A DNA stretch of 64,000 bases, taken from Phlegmacium glaucopus. Lineage: Eukaryota > Basidiomycota > Agaricomycetes > Agaricales > Cortinariaceae. Position numbers and translations under genes: made by a program. This document shows, piece after piece, positions 23,317-35,095 of this stretch (the stretch's first letter is position 1; the number at the start of each line of letters is the position of its first letter). The stretch lies in the NCBI GenBank assembly GCA_015039465.1, contig MU129987.1, positions 135,631-199,630 of the forward strand. The letters run 5' to 3'. The notes under the pieces are model-generated. The model saw nothing but the letters and a program-made list of their open reading frames with translations, did no database searches and was not told the DNA's origin.

Positions 23317-24245
23317 AGCATGTAGAATAGAAAACCTGATGTAAAAAATGATATTGCCATAAAATTCACAACTGCGGATTCTAGAAGTATAACTAGTGGG
23401 AGAGTTTGGTCACAAGAACTAGGCTTGACCTCGACTCGTAAAGATTCTTCTCTGGGACCCAACTTTCTGTTCCTCCTACAATAAGTGCAGAGCATAAATT
23501 CGCAGAGCTGAAGCAATCATGTGAATTAGGTAAATTAGATATGCTTCGAATATAAGGTCTACTTGGATATATATAATTTATTCAGTGTGGACTATGTAGT
23601 AAGGTGCCACAGTGATTGTGCGCGAGGTACTGTGTCAGATCTCACGGTACATGACGAAGTACGGGGACATCGCAGGAGCTGGTGTTGCTTCATACTTCCA
23701 TCCAACTTGAGATGAAACGTGTTTCTTGCGATAAGTTCTGGTCGCTACGCTAGTAAAACGTGAGTGCGGTGTCTTCCGACTGATACTAGGTCGTCGGCAT
23801 ATAATGTAATTACTCACCCACCTGCACCCAGTTTATTTCTAGAGTTCCTAGACTACTTCATGCGTTGAGGACACGAGAGCAAGGTAGGCGGCACTTGACA
23901 TATTCCAGCGTAAGTGCTGAGTTATTATTTACCTGCGACCAACGAGTTCAATACTTCAAATTCAATTCTCTTTGGTGTTTTACTGTAGCAATTGTACTGT
24001 AGTGATTCATTTCTTTCAAGCAAAGTGTCCTTCCGAGCCCCATACCTGCGCAAACATCATGATAGATAAATATCCAGCAAACATCCAAGATTTTTTTATT
24101 ATAAGAGAAAGTCAATACATATCGAACACTCTACCCCAGTGCGAAACTTCACATGTGATAGATTTTCTGGACCCCCTGGGGTCTTGACGAGTCAACATCA
24201 CAATCTGCCGCTAAACACTTTACCAAGTACAATAGCAGGTCGTGT
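23317..24245. other. Intergenic, no supported gene
   Basis: Space between two converging genes (synthase plus, P450 B1 minus). A minus frame at 23635-23817 has no recognisable domain. Nothing else was seen. Confidence 0.45.
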
Positions 24246-26556
24246 TTAAAGGTCTGAAACTATGGCCTCGTAGGCGGCCTTGATCATATGGCCCTTCTCT
24301 GCATGCCGAAGTTTCACCTTGCACTTGAACGGCAATGGTGCCATCTCGAGTCCAGGCTATATAGGTATCAGTCAGCCATCCTAAGACTCAGGGTTTAGGC
24401 GTTCCATACCTTGGCATAGTTGTCCAAATTCATAGTCGAGAATTGGGGACTTGCAGGAGCGAGTTCAAATGCCCATAGAAGGTTCATTGCATTGAAAGCC
24501 TGGGGTTATGTTATTAAATTTAAAAAATAGAAAGCAAAGAGACTCATGTAACTTACGACGGTTTTTGACCCCATATTTTCTCCGGGACAAATGCGCTACG
24601 AGTGAAAATTAGCCTTTATATGAGGATACGTTTGGGGGAACATACCCGGCCAGCACCAAACAAGATATTATTACGGAAGTCGGATATATCGGCGCCAGGT
24701 TTGGTGCCAAATTCTGATCCAAGGTAGCGTTCTGGCCGGAAGGAATCCGGGTCTTCAAAGTAATCTACAATGCCTAAAGTGAGGATCTATACAAACACCA
24801 AGGCACGATGGGACATACCAGGGTCATGGAATATCCCCCCTGTCCAAAAGAAAGCTCAGCAATAAACGCCTAAAGTTCAAAAATACATACTTACAGATAT
24901 TTAAGAACGACACAGATCCTTTTGGGACCACATAGTTCTTGTACTGAAAACGAACTGATCAGAAGTTGAATTGTGGACGAAAAAATTGGCTATTTACCGG
25001 CGTATCTTCCGTCACCAAATGAGGAAGGCCAATTGGAAGAAGTGGACGGAAGCGGTGACTCTTCAGTGAGTACAAGACAGAAATCAGGGACGCAAATTTG
25101 AAGCAAACAAGGGCCTTACCTCAGATACCAAAGCTCGCACGTACGGAAGATTTTCGTAATCCGCTAGCGTGGGCATCCGATCTGGTCCAATTACGGAGTC
25201 TATCTCTTCCTGTGCACGACGCTGGCATTTGGGATAAGCGAGCAGAGAAAGAATAAAAGACTGCATTGTTGATGCCGTGGTTTCACCGCCTGCGTCCATG
25301 AGCACCCCGCCTAGCCATCTAATAATCACAGTTAAACTTCAGCAGGATGAAGAAAACGTGAAGGAAAACTGACGCAATTTCGTCGCGCGTCATGCCGAGT
25401 TCTTCTTGATTCATCAGAACCTTCTCTATGTAGGACCCTGTTGTATTGCCCGCGTCAAGGTTCCGTTCACACTCCTCGAAGAGTGAAAAGTAAAGGTTTC
25501 TGCGAACAGCTTTAGCGTGATCACAGTGCTTTGTCCACTGAAGAAACGATAGATTTAGTAGGTTAAGATCCACGAATCACGAAAGGAAGCATACGGGAGC
25601 AAGCCAACGGGGTATGTATTGTACCCAAGGGAAAAGTTCAATGGGAGGATAAGCGCTGACATCACAGATTTCATTGAATAGTTTGATTCCCTCAAAGTAG
25701 GTCTCAGGTACGCTTCCTTTGTATGTCGGATATCGTTGCCCGTAGAGGAGCGTCGTCATAGATGATGCCGTGGCACGTTTGACGTGAGTATACAAATCCT
25801 AAAAGCGAGTTTGTAAGCAAGTAACTTAGACTTATAATTGTAATGACAACGCGCACATCCGGTTGAAGGAGAAGGTCGTGCAAAAGCTGAATGTATTCCG
25901 CTTGCTGCTTCGGCAAGTAGCCTTCGATTGCTTCTGGAGTGAGGAAAGTGTGAATAGCCTTACGGCCGCGCTTCCACACGCCAGTGTCTACAGCAGGGGC
26001 TTCAGAAACGGGAAAATCAGAATACACGGTTAAATTTGACTGACCCATACTTTCCAAGGCCATGTGAAAGCCACCAGCTGCAAGGGAATTGTGAGACAAG
26101 GGCCGGCCACCAGTTGTAGAGCCGCGTTTATCCAGAAAAGCTTTCATGGCTGATGGACTTGAAATAATGACCATGGTACTATTTAGCAACTTGATCTGTC
26201 AAAATATTGAGAATGGAAGAGGGCCATTGTTTAAGGACATGGGTATTACCGAGAAGACGTCGCCATAGTCCTTCGCCCATTGCGAGAATCTATGAGAGCT
26301 GGTCAGCGTATGCTCTATGTGCAGAGGGCATAAATATTAACGAACTGAACCTGTGGGAAGGCTGGAGGGAATAGGTGTATATTCCCCAAAAAAGGCTTTG
26401 TTGGTGGTCCTAGGCATCGATCAGGTCTAGGATCGATGAATGGTACAAAGAAGACTTGCCAGGGGGTAAACAGTGTTCTCTCCGTCCGAACCTCCACAGC
26501 TTGAGAGCAACGACCGCGAATGCTAGCAACGCTCCGTTAATGAGAATGTACCCCAT
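24246..26556 (-). CDS. Cytochrome P450 (family B, copy 1, intact)
   Basis: Microsomal P450 from the ATG at 26,556 (anchor ILINGALLAFAVVALKLW). Blocks: NKAFFGNIHLFPPAF-type hinge; STTGGRPLSHNSLAAGGFHM; WKRGRKAIHTFLTPEA; YGQRYPTYKGSVPETYF; an I-helix DAGGETTASTMQSFILSLL with canonical GGETT; LAYPKCQRRAQEEIDSVIG; and FRNNILFGAGR / RICPGENMG across an intron, giving a full FxxGxRxCxG heme loop. The C-terminus is PFKCKVKLRHAEKGH, with TAA at 24,246-24,248. Introns are about 50-60 bp and frame is preserved. It is the intact relative of the two family B pseudogenes at 37760-42230. Confidence 0.86.
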
Positions 26557-28866
26557 CGTAAACTGAGGAATGCTTCAGGCCCTGGACCTGTACGCTATAC
26601 TTATAGCGACGGACGTCCACCTTTTTTTTCGCATTGTTCCGGTTTCTGGAAACGTGATGGGAAATTTCATATCCAACGCATTAGTTTACGTACCTATTAT
26701 GGTTAGATCTTGCGAGAGGTTTCTGGAAAATCGGAGATATGTCTGCAAGTGCAAGTTTCCCTGCCACTTTTCGGAGGACTCAAATATGGGAGAGAGCATT
26801 ACGATAGTGAAGACGAGAAGCCTCATTAAGAATTACCCTATCAATCCGCCTGTCACAAATGATAACTTAATGAAAAATTGATGTAGGAAGATGTCCGCGG
26901 CCATAAATCATTGTTGCCTTCAACTAGCTGCCTTCCATTCTTTCTCGAAAAAGAGCCGACTTCACAAGTAGCTCCACAGACCAGACAATAAAAATGTGCC
27001 AACTAGGGTGACTGTCCAAGACTAGGGTCTGAGTTGTCGGCCGAGTACTGATGGCAGGGAATACGATAATAGCCTAGAGTGAATTCAAGTTGTCGATAAG
27101 TTAACAAGGGTCATGGAAGGAAAGATGTCTAGATGTCATCCTGTAATACTGTTTATTGATTCTTGATTGATTTGTATTATATTGAGTGACTGTCAATATC
27201 GTAAAATATGCGGAGCATTCCATCTGCCAAAATTACAACTCGTTTTATCCAACCAAAATTATATAGGATAGCGTGATTTGATCACCTTCTCGAATCTCGA
27301 GTGAATAATCCGTAGTGTAAGGGATCATAGGAAGATAGACAGCGCCCATAGATCATTCCAGCTGTCATTGACTTCCTCTCGTGTGGAGTCTGGACCGTGT
27401 GGGATACAGGGTCCTGGCAGTGGGAAAAGAAAATTGACTGATGTCAAAGAGAATACTTGGTGTGTAAATTGACACCACAATGATGGAGCAAAACAGTGAA
27501 AAACAATCTGTAAAATGGGGATGCAAACTTCAGCCTTGAGTCAAGGGGGAACTGGGATTGCTAAAATTGCCTGGGTTAAGCAATTTTTTTAAGGGGTAGA
27601 GGCCTGAATAAGGTATGTTTCTGTCCAAAAAGGTATTTCTCCATGGTGGAAAATCACTGAGAACATTATTATATTTCCAATATTTTTGGAGATTTATCAT
27701 ATCAGAATATTTTTATTATCACCAAAGGTTGGTCACCTCAGGAGCCTTTTAAATACCATTCTGTTACCTTACAAGACTGGAGAATTACCTCAAGGGGGAT
27801 TCAGGTATCAGAATCTGGGACTGATACAATTACCTGGCCACTGGCCAGAGGACTCAGTTTGTTTTTCTGACCTCTCACAACAGAATTTTGAGGGCTTATG
27901 ATTATAATGACTAATAAATGTTATATGTAGCTACCAAGTGAACAGAAAACCTCTAATAGCAAATTTACCCCAAAATACATTTAATACAATAGTGATTGCG
28001 CAGCCCTAGTGATGTTCCAGCCCAGCTTGGCCTGGCTTCTGCCAAGTCTGGCCTCACAAAAAACCTGGGCTGAGCCCAGGCCCCCAAAAGCCAGCCTGGC
28101 CACACCTTTTGGCAGGTAATTCTGCATTTCAATAAGGTACACTATTTTTCTTTGTTTTCTACATACCAAATATTCATGATGTACACTAATCAAATGTAAA
28201 GTAAATGACAAATATACATATAATAAAACATATTTTATTGAGCAAGATAGCAAAAAAATGGCTCAAGCCAGTGCAACACTAGGTTAGACTCATATGAGAA
28301 CCATCCAAAATCCTTACCATAGATTCACTTTAGCCTAAGATTACTAGCAATCAGATAATATAATTCACCTGCCCAGCATCAGAGCTCCATAATAAGAATC
28401 ATGAGATTGATCAATACTGCCAGCACTGATCCTGAGAAAGTGACAGACATCTGTTGGTGGTGATATGAAAATGAAGGGTGGCCTATAGGCTAACCTCACC
28501 TTCATTGGATGGCTTTGAGCCACCTTGTGTTAGAGGAGTAAGGACCTGGGAATCAAGTTGAATTCTAAGGTGCTTATCTTCAATAAGCGCCTTGCACATA
28601 TATACTACAAGCGTGTGAAGCTACGCTAAAATGGCTAGTGCAAATAGAAGGCATAAGGTGTGTGTGATAACAAGAATAGAAACTGACATTGGTATGATGT
28701 CATTGGTGAAGGGTCAACTACTACAACAATAAGGGGATGTCTGTAAAGGGTAGGATGGGGAATGTGGTATGTAATATTATTGTAAAATAGAATGAAAGTA
28801 ATAACAAATACTAAGCATACCTAGAGGCGGATACAATATGTATCCCCTAACACCTTGCTATACTAG
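26557..28866. other. 5' flank of P450 B1 grading into a repeat island
   Basis: No gene was supported. The first 400 bp include the P450 B1 promoter. Near 27,205-27,270 a stretch beginning 'gtaaaatatgcggagc' resembles 33,960-34,050 at the other side of the repeat island. From about 27,500 the sequence becomes AT-rich and repetitive. At 28,005-28,110 a GC-rich palindromic block ('ccagcccagcttggcctgg') follows a 'gcgcagccctag' boundary that looks like abutting hAT-type element ends. Confidence 0.45.
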
Positions 28867-30596
28867 TAGTGATGGGAGAGTTTGGTTCAGTTCAGTTCAG
28901 ACAAGGTCCTTCTGAACCTAGAACTCAATGTATGGTTTGGGTTCAGTTCTGTTAGAGGGCACTAAGTATGCCATTCCAGTTAGCTATAAACTCCATCCCC
29001 CTCCACTGTCAGTAGTATACATGTTATGACTTTGAAGAGTTTAGACAAGTTGAACATCTAACTCAAGACAGTCAAGGCAAAATAATATTGAGTAAGACAA
29101 GAATGAGCCTTGAATAATGCCAGAGAATTTCTCTGGTATTGTCTTTAGAGGTTTGAGGAAGATTGAGTATTTTTAGAGTGTATAGGATTCTCATGATCTA
29201 GCTAATGTGCATTGATTGTAAACTGGGGTTTAAATACTAAAGAAGTAAATGAAACACATAAGGTAAATGTAAGGTATATTCATATAGAACATGAGGGAAA
29301 GTAGAGGTAAACATGTGTATGGGGGGAATAGGGAGAACATATGTAAATCACATGTAGATGAAACAATAAAATGGATATGAAATGTGCCTCTATCAAGGAT
29401 GAAAGAAGTATGTTCATCATTGGAGATTGGAATGAACCTTGGTTACTGGTGATTACTCCTTCTCTAAGTTAGCAGTTGCTTGTCAATAGCTAATATCCCC
29501 TGTCAAGTTCTAGTTGAAAGGACTCATTTTGACCTTAAATTTTAGAAACAGTAAAATCCATCTCATATTATTTAATGAACATATGAAGTATCTTATTTAA
29601 GGTAGTATCTTTACCACAAAGACTCTTTCTGAAGTGTAACATGTTGTGTGAACCTTTGGATTGATGCTATTTGGCACATAAAATTACTGTTTTTGGTCAA
29701 ATCACAGCTAGACATGGCTATAACTAGAGCAATAACAAATTTAGAACAATATTTTTAATTTTTTTATGCCAGTAGCTCAATTCTATTTATCTTTTAGATT
29801 CTCTCTTGGATTTGGGCTTTTCAAATATTGTGGTTTGAACTAGTGTTTTGAGGTCCAGTTACAAGACTGGAAAAAGACCAGGACTGGACCAGACTGCAAC
29901 TGAAAAAGACTGGAAATATCAAGGACTGTTGACAACTGCAACTGTGGCCTGGTCCTTGGTCCTTCTCAATTAAAAAAATATGAGGACCAACCGGAGACCA
30001 GTTGCAACTGGTCTCAACCAGTCTTTGTTGCAATATGAATAATGATTTTAAATTGTTATAATTAAATTTTTATGTTGAAAAGTGCCTATTGCAGCACTCT
30101 TGGAAAATTCCAGATGACAACAAACAATGTCAGAATGATGACCAATGAGCTGTCATCAGTGTTGTTTCTGCCCCCAACTCTGCATCCTTCACACCCTGAC
30201 CACTGACATGCCTTCATGGCTGTTGGTATATTTTTAGAAATTTTATGTGTAGTATAACTTGAAATAATGTATTTAAATAATGAAAAGAAAATAAATTTCA
30301 ATTTAAACAAAATTCAACTCAAAGGACTGGTTTTCAAGCAGTTGCACAACTGCAAATTAGACCAATACATGGTCTTGTTTGGTCTTTTGTGGTCTTCAGA
30401 CCAAAGGCAACCAGACTGGACTGGACCTCAAAACACTAGTTTGAACCAGTTTGAACCAGCATCCCAACAGCCAAACCCTGAATTAAACCTGTAGGTTTGG
30501 CCAAGCTATTTCATAGAACTGTGAACCAAACTCTAGGTTCAGTTCAGGGTGGTTCAGGTTCAAACTGAAGTTCAGAACTGAACTTTTCCATCACTA
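28867..30596. mobile_element. hAT-like non-autonomous element, outer copy
   Basis: The left edge TAGTGATGGgagagtttggttcagttcag is mirrored by the right edge ctgaacttttCCATCACTA, giving imperfect terminal inverted repeats that begin TAGTGATGG, a typical hAT-type start. The flanking octamers TATACTAG and TATACCCA agree only in the first five positions, so the target duplication is doubtful. No transposase frame is open inside. It hosts the nested element at 29841-30438. Confidence 0.55.
29841..30438. mobile_element. Nested hAT-family MITE with perfect 8-bp target duplication
   Basis: 598 bp. Terminal inverted repeats start TAGTGTTTTGAGGTCCAGT on the left, mirrored by actggacctcaaaacacta on the right. 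It is flanked on both sides by the identical octamer GTTTGAAC (29833-29840 and 30439-30446), which fits the hAT preference nTnnnnAn. There is no coding capacity. The interior carries further GGTC/CAGT-rich inverted motifs. Confidence 0.88.
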
Positions 30597-30704
30597 TATA
30601 CCCAGGTATGTTACCATATGTACCAAAACTGAAGTTCAAGTAAGATCTTACTAAACCTCTGTAGATATCAAATGTGTTTTCAGTCAAGGCTGTATCATCC
30701 TCTC

Positions 30705-30750
30705 CAGGGATGCTGAAGTTCAGTTCAGTTTGGTCCAGCACCCATTTTGT

Positions 30751-30800
<50 letters not shown>

Positions 30801-31055
30801 AACCAACAGACCTAGTTCTACTGGTTCAGTTCTGATTCAGAACAGTTCAGAACCATAAGAACCAGTTAAAAATAGACTTTTGTTAGGATATCACCAATTA
30901 GACAAGAAATTCTCATTTTAAATGTTATTTTCTAAAATTACATCTTATTTCTTAGAAATAAATATATCTTGAAATTTGAGGCCAGAGGTTTGTAGTATTG
31001 ATGTTATAACTATGACATCACTAAAAGTAAACATGGAAAGAAAAGATACTACTAA
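30705..31055 (+). repeat. hAT-like dispersed repeat, copy 2, with (GAACCA)n microsatellite
   Basis: Inverted relative of 1555-1923. It begins CAGGGATGctgaagttcagttcag, continues through a (CAGAAC) run at about 30754-30800, and then through 'aagaaccagttaaaaatagac' and 'gaggccagaggtttgtagtattg', all matching the reverse complement of copy 1. CpG positions of copy 1 (for example gaaccgaaccg) appear here as CpA or TpG. Confidence 0.75.
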
Positions 31056-31237
31056 ATCATTTTTCCAACTAGTGGCAACTGTAAGGGCGACTGAAAGTTG
31101 GCCAGTCCTGATCAGGATTGGGAATTTGTCCAAATATTTGGGAGTTCAGTTGGGGCCAAATGTAACCAAAAATCAGGTTGAAGCTGGGTGCACTACTGGG
31201 AGATCCAAAGATTAATAATATTACTAAGTACAATCTA

Positions 31238-31664
31238 TGTTACAACTTCAAACGGTTCAGATGACTCTGACCATAAACAGTTGTATAAAGATAGATTCAT
31301 TGTTCAAAGTGAGCTCAGAAGAATACCAAGAGAATGTCTCAAGGAATGGTCTTAAGATTTTGAGAGAGATTGAGAGTAAACAAGTACATTCTCAAGAACT
31401 AGCTAGAGAATACATATAGAGTAAATACTGTATTTATAGTAAAAGGATGAGTCACATATGTGTATGAGTCGTCCTCATGTGAAGAGTGAGTCATAAGTAA
31501 AATAGAAGTGATTCATGCAATGAGTCATATGCATGTAGATGAAACAATAAAAAGGTGAAGGTAAACATGTGTAAATGGAAATGAAAAGGGAATGTAGAGC
31601 ATGTGTAGGTGAAACAGTATTGTGTTCGGTGGAATTAAAGAAAAGAAAAATGAAGTTCATAACA
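31238..31664 (+). mobile_element. Solo LTR 1 with perfect 5-bp target duplication
   Basis: 427 bp starting TGTTACAACTTC and ending AAGTTCATAACA (TG...CA termini), flanked on both sides by ATCTA (31233-31237 and 31665-31669). No internal retroelement sequence remains, so this is a solo LTR left by recombination. It is inverted with respect to the second copy at 32484-32879. Confidence 0.9.
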
Positions 31665-31992
31665 ATCTATGTCTAACTCACCTAGCAGGAGATCCAAAGA
31701 GGAAAGGATGGGGATCTCTGCTAGATGGGAAAGTAGTTAAGTATGAGTATGGACATAACAGACATATGAAAATAAATAAATAATTGTGCAATAATAATAT
31801 AATTAAAATGGTGTCATATGGGAATAAATAAAATAACAAGTTGAAGTTCCATTTGGGTTTGGGCCTGAATGAAAGTCAGGACCAACACTCCCAGAGGGGA
31901 ATTTCAGTGATGTATATCCATAAAAATATGATGTGAATCAGCTACAATAAATCAAATTCTTTGAATTTGTACTGTTGTGTCTGGATGTTTCC

Positions 31993-32313
31993 CCAGCCAA
32001 ATTGATGGCTAAAACTTCTAGGGTATAAAACTCATCAACAACTCATTTCTGGGATTTATTTGGTGGGATAATATGTTATAATTTTGATTCTGAACATTTT
32101 TTTGGGAGTAGAACTTTTAATTTCATGCTCCAAGTATGAGATATGGGCTATTGCCACCCAATATCTCATACTTGGAACATAAAATTAAAATTTATAATAC
32201 CTGAGAAATGTTCAGAATTTAACATATAACATATTCTCTCACCAAAACAAATCTCATAAATGAGTTGTTGAAGCGTTCTATTCCTTAAAAGCTTCAGCCA
32301 TCAATTTGGCTGG
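31993..32313. repeat. 321-bp imperfect palindrome
   Basis: The left arm starts cagccaaattgatggct and the right arm ends agccatcaatttggctg. The centre near 32,153 has ccaagtatgagatat mirrored by atatctcatacttgg. The right arm is a unit of the 174-bp satellite and the left arm is an inverted satellite unit, so the palindrome is a head-to-head junction of satellite monomers rather than a separate hairpin element. Confidence 0.85.
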
Positions 32314-33695
32314 CATTAGCTTGATATCACTTGTTTTATCAAGTTCAACATTTACAATCAGAAGATTAAACTCCTGAGAAATGTTTGGGATACATTGTAG
32401 AGCATTTCATATCACCAACATTAGTTACATTAACTAGTTTATGAAGTGTTCTATAGGTTGGAAGTCTCAAACATCACACTTTGTATTACAAACTTCATTT
32501 TTCTTTTCTTTAACTCCACCAAACACAATACCATTTCACTTACATATACTATATATCCTCTTTTCATTTCCATTCACATATGTTTACCACACCTTTTTCA
32601 TTGTTTCACTCACATGCATATGACTCATTGCATGAGTCACTTCTATTTTTACTTATGACACACTCTTCACATGCAGATGACTCATCCTTTTACTATAAAT
32701 ACAGTATTTATTCTACATGTATTCTCTAGCTAGTTCTTGAGAATCTACTTGTTTACTATCTCTCTCAAACTCTTAAGACAATTCCTCAAGATGTTCTCTT
32801 GGTACTCTTCTGAGCTCACTTTGAACAACAAATCAATCTGCATACAACTGTTTACGGTCAACCGTTTGAAATTGTAACACTTTGGATGAAATTGGCTGAA
32901 GATCACTCAGTTGTGAAGGGTTGAAAGCAAAATTAAGAAATATAACTCCTGAGAAATGCTGATAATATATGGTAGAGCATTTTTTGTCAATATGATTGGT
33001 TGCAGAACCCAGTTTCTGAAGAGTTTGTAGGCTGGATGTCTCAAAAATTGCAATTTAGCAGGCATTTGGGTTGGGTTTGCTGATTTATAGGATTATAAGT
33101 GTGAAATAAAATAATGAAATTCTTGAGGAATATTTTTGACACACCATAGACAATATTGGGTCACAGGAAAAGCTAAAAAGCCCAGTTTATGAACAGTTCT
33201 ATAGGCTGGAAGTTTCAAATTTGGATAGGAATTGGCAGTAGCTCACTTATTTCTATGTTCATAATACATGTTATACTATTTCGTGTCAGTGGTTTGAGCT
33301 ACAGAAACCAGTTTTAGATGTGTTCTATAGGCTAGAAGTTGCCAACACTGCATTTTAGCAGGAATTTGGGTGGAAACTGATCATCTTTAAGAGTCTGGGT
33401 GTGAAATACAATAAAATAATTGCTAATAAATATTGAAAATACATATTAGAACATTTAACATCACTAAGACAAGTTATATAAACTAGTTTCTGAAGTGTCC
33501 CATTGGCTGGAAGTTGCAAAAATGGCATTTTGGCAGGTATTTGGGTGGAAATTGCTCATTTATCAGGTCCTGAGTGTGAAATAAATTAAAATGACTGCTG
33601 AGAAATATTTTAAATACATAGTATAGAACTTCATATCACTAAAACATGTTTCAGAAATGAATAATTGAAGTGTTATATTGCCTGGAAGTTTTAGT
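32160..33695. repeat. 174-bp satellite array
   Basis: A motif of the form gttctataggctggaagtt recurs at about 32275, 32448, 33022, 33196, 33322, 33497 and 33672. After removing the inserted LTR plus its 5-bp duplication (401 bp), successive spacings are about 173, 173, 174, 126, 175 and 175 bp. Between landmarks, each unit carries a 'ctgagaaat(g)' segment, a 'catatcac' segment and 'ggcaggaatttgggtggaaatt'. Monomers are diverged, so the array is old. One unit is shortened and one at the left end is inverted. Confidence 0.85.
32484..32879 (-). mobile_element. Solo LTR 2 inserted in the satellite, perfect 5-bp target duplication
   Basis: 396 bp, same family as 31238-31664 but in reverse orientation. 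It is flanked by CTTTG on both sides (32479-32483 and 32880-32884). Read in LTR orientation it starts TGTTACAATTTC and ends TAATA rather than TAACA, consistent with a C-to-T change at the terminus. The insertion splits a satellite monomer, so the array is older than the LTR. Confidence 0.88.
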
Positions 33696-35095
33696 CCACC
33701 AGATAAAGAAAGCACAGCCACCACAAAAAACCACATAATTACCATTTTTATCATAAAAATTCAATCACTATATATTCCTATGATGCCATAATACATTTAT
33801 CATACCAAAAAAATCATCCAAAATGATGCAGAACAGCTATGTTTCAAGTGTTTCACACTTTGTCACGTCTTTGGCAATGTGACGTGACGTAACGCTGCCA
33901 AATCCGTAATAGACATTGCCCACCACAATTAGAAGCTGAGGGTAAAATGATGGTAGGGTAAAATGTACGGAGTTCACATGTCAAAATTACAACTCCGTGT
34001 TCGACTGCGAAATATAAGTGACCAAAATTATAATTAAATTTGCAGGAAGAATGTAGGACAGAAGGACGGCACTGCGAATGGACTTGCAGGATGCGAATTG
34101 CAGCCAGATGTAGTATAGTGCAACTTGACACCTTGCTAGAAGGTCTATTCTTATCTATTCCTGCATGGTTCATTGTCAGCATGAATAATTGTAATAGGGT
34201 TCGATAACCCTTACTGACGATGTTTATTCCAAACGAGATTCACGTCAATTGGAAATGTTCTGTGTATGGGAATTTGGACAGACTGACAGAACTCGGCTTC
34301 ACGGCCTCCAGGGCCTAGCTGGCAAAAATCGATTATCTATTCCCGGTCACCTAGTAAGTAGGAACTACTGTAAATTTCTTCATTCTACGTTCATGCTAAC
34401 GGCAAGCATGTCAACGAAATATTTTGGGCCACCTTCACCGCGAAATTAGAATTTTTGGAATGCGAAATCAGCCGCTCAGTGACCTTCCAGTTCACCGTCT
34501 GACAGTAACCTCGTGTGCCTTCAGGAGACACCTAGATTCTTCGTGAATAACGGAGAGCTTGGTGCAAGTAGCCTGCAACCCTGGGATGATATAGGGTCAA
34601 CGGTCTACATTGTAGCAACTAGGGCAGATTTAACAGACCATTAAATCCGGAATGGATAATAAAAGACAGGGAAAGATCGGCTGGAAACCACAGACAAGGA
34701 ATCCAATCTCAGTAGGATAGCAATCTAACTGGAGTCATAATTCTGTTGTACAATTTAGGATGGAATAAGCATAACGGCATCTGGCTGTACAACTTAGCAG
34801 AATTTCTCAAGTCATTCTCCCTCTCAGCGGGTTCTCAGACTTCGCTGTTCATTTGGGCCCGAAGAGAAGATGAATCCGACAACCGGCGGACGCATCCCTG
34901 TCGATGAGAAGAAGTTGTTCTAAAGGAGAATTGGTTCTTTGATAAAACTTTCGTGACAGTCGCAAGCATACAGATTGGAATGCGGAGTCGGTATGAGCAA
35001 AGTGACAGGTTCTATGACGCGAGATAAGCCTGTTCACTGAAAAGTATATATAAAACATAAAATACTGGGGATCTCGCTGAAAACTCACTGCATCT
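33696..35095. other. Right edge of repeat island and synthase promoter
   Basis: No gene was supported. The island ends near 33,850, where CpG-rich sequence ('gtcacgtc...gtgacgtgacgtaacg') resumes. The stretch 33,960-34,050 resembles 27,205-27,270. A TATA element TATATATAAAA lies at 35,045-35,055, about 45 bp upstream of the synthase start. Confidence 0.5.

Noticed and set aside
30544..30801. Minus-strand frame rich in Val-Leu repeats
   Set aside because: It is a translation of the (GAACCA)n microsatellite inside a hAT-like repeat, not a protein.
31238..32879. A DNA transposon with long (about 400-bp) terminal inverted repeats
   Set aside because: Each arm has its own perfect 5-bp target duplication (ATCTA and CTTTG), so they are two independent solo LTRs in opposite orientation.
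32160..33695. CRISPR-like array
   Set aside because: The repeats are whole 174-bp diverged monomers without short conserved repeats and unique spacers, and the organism is a fungus.
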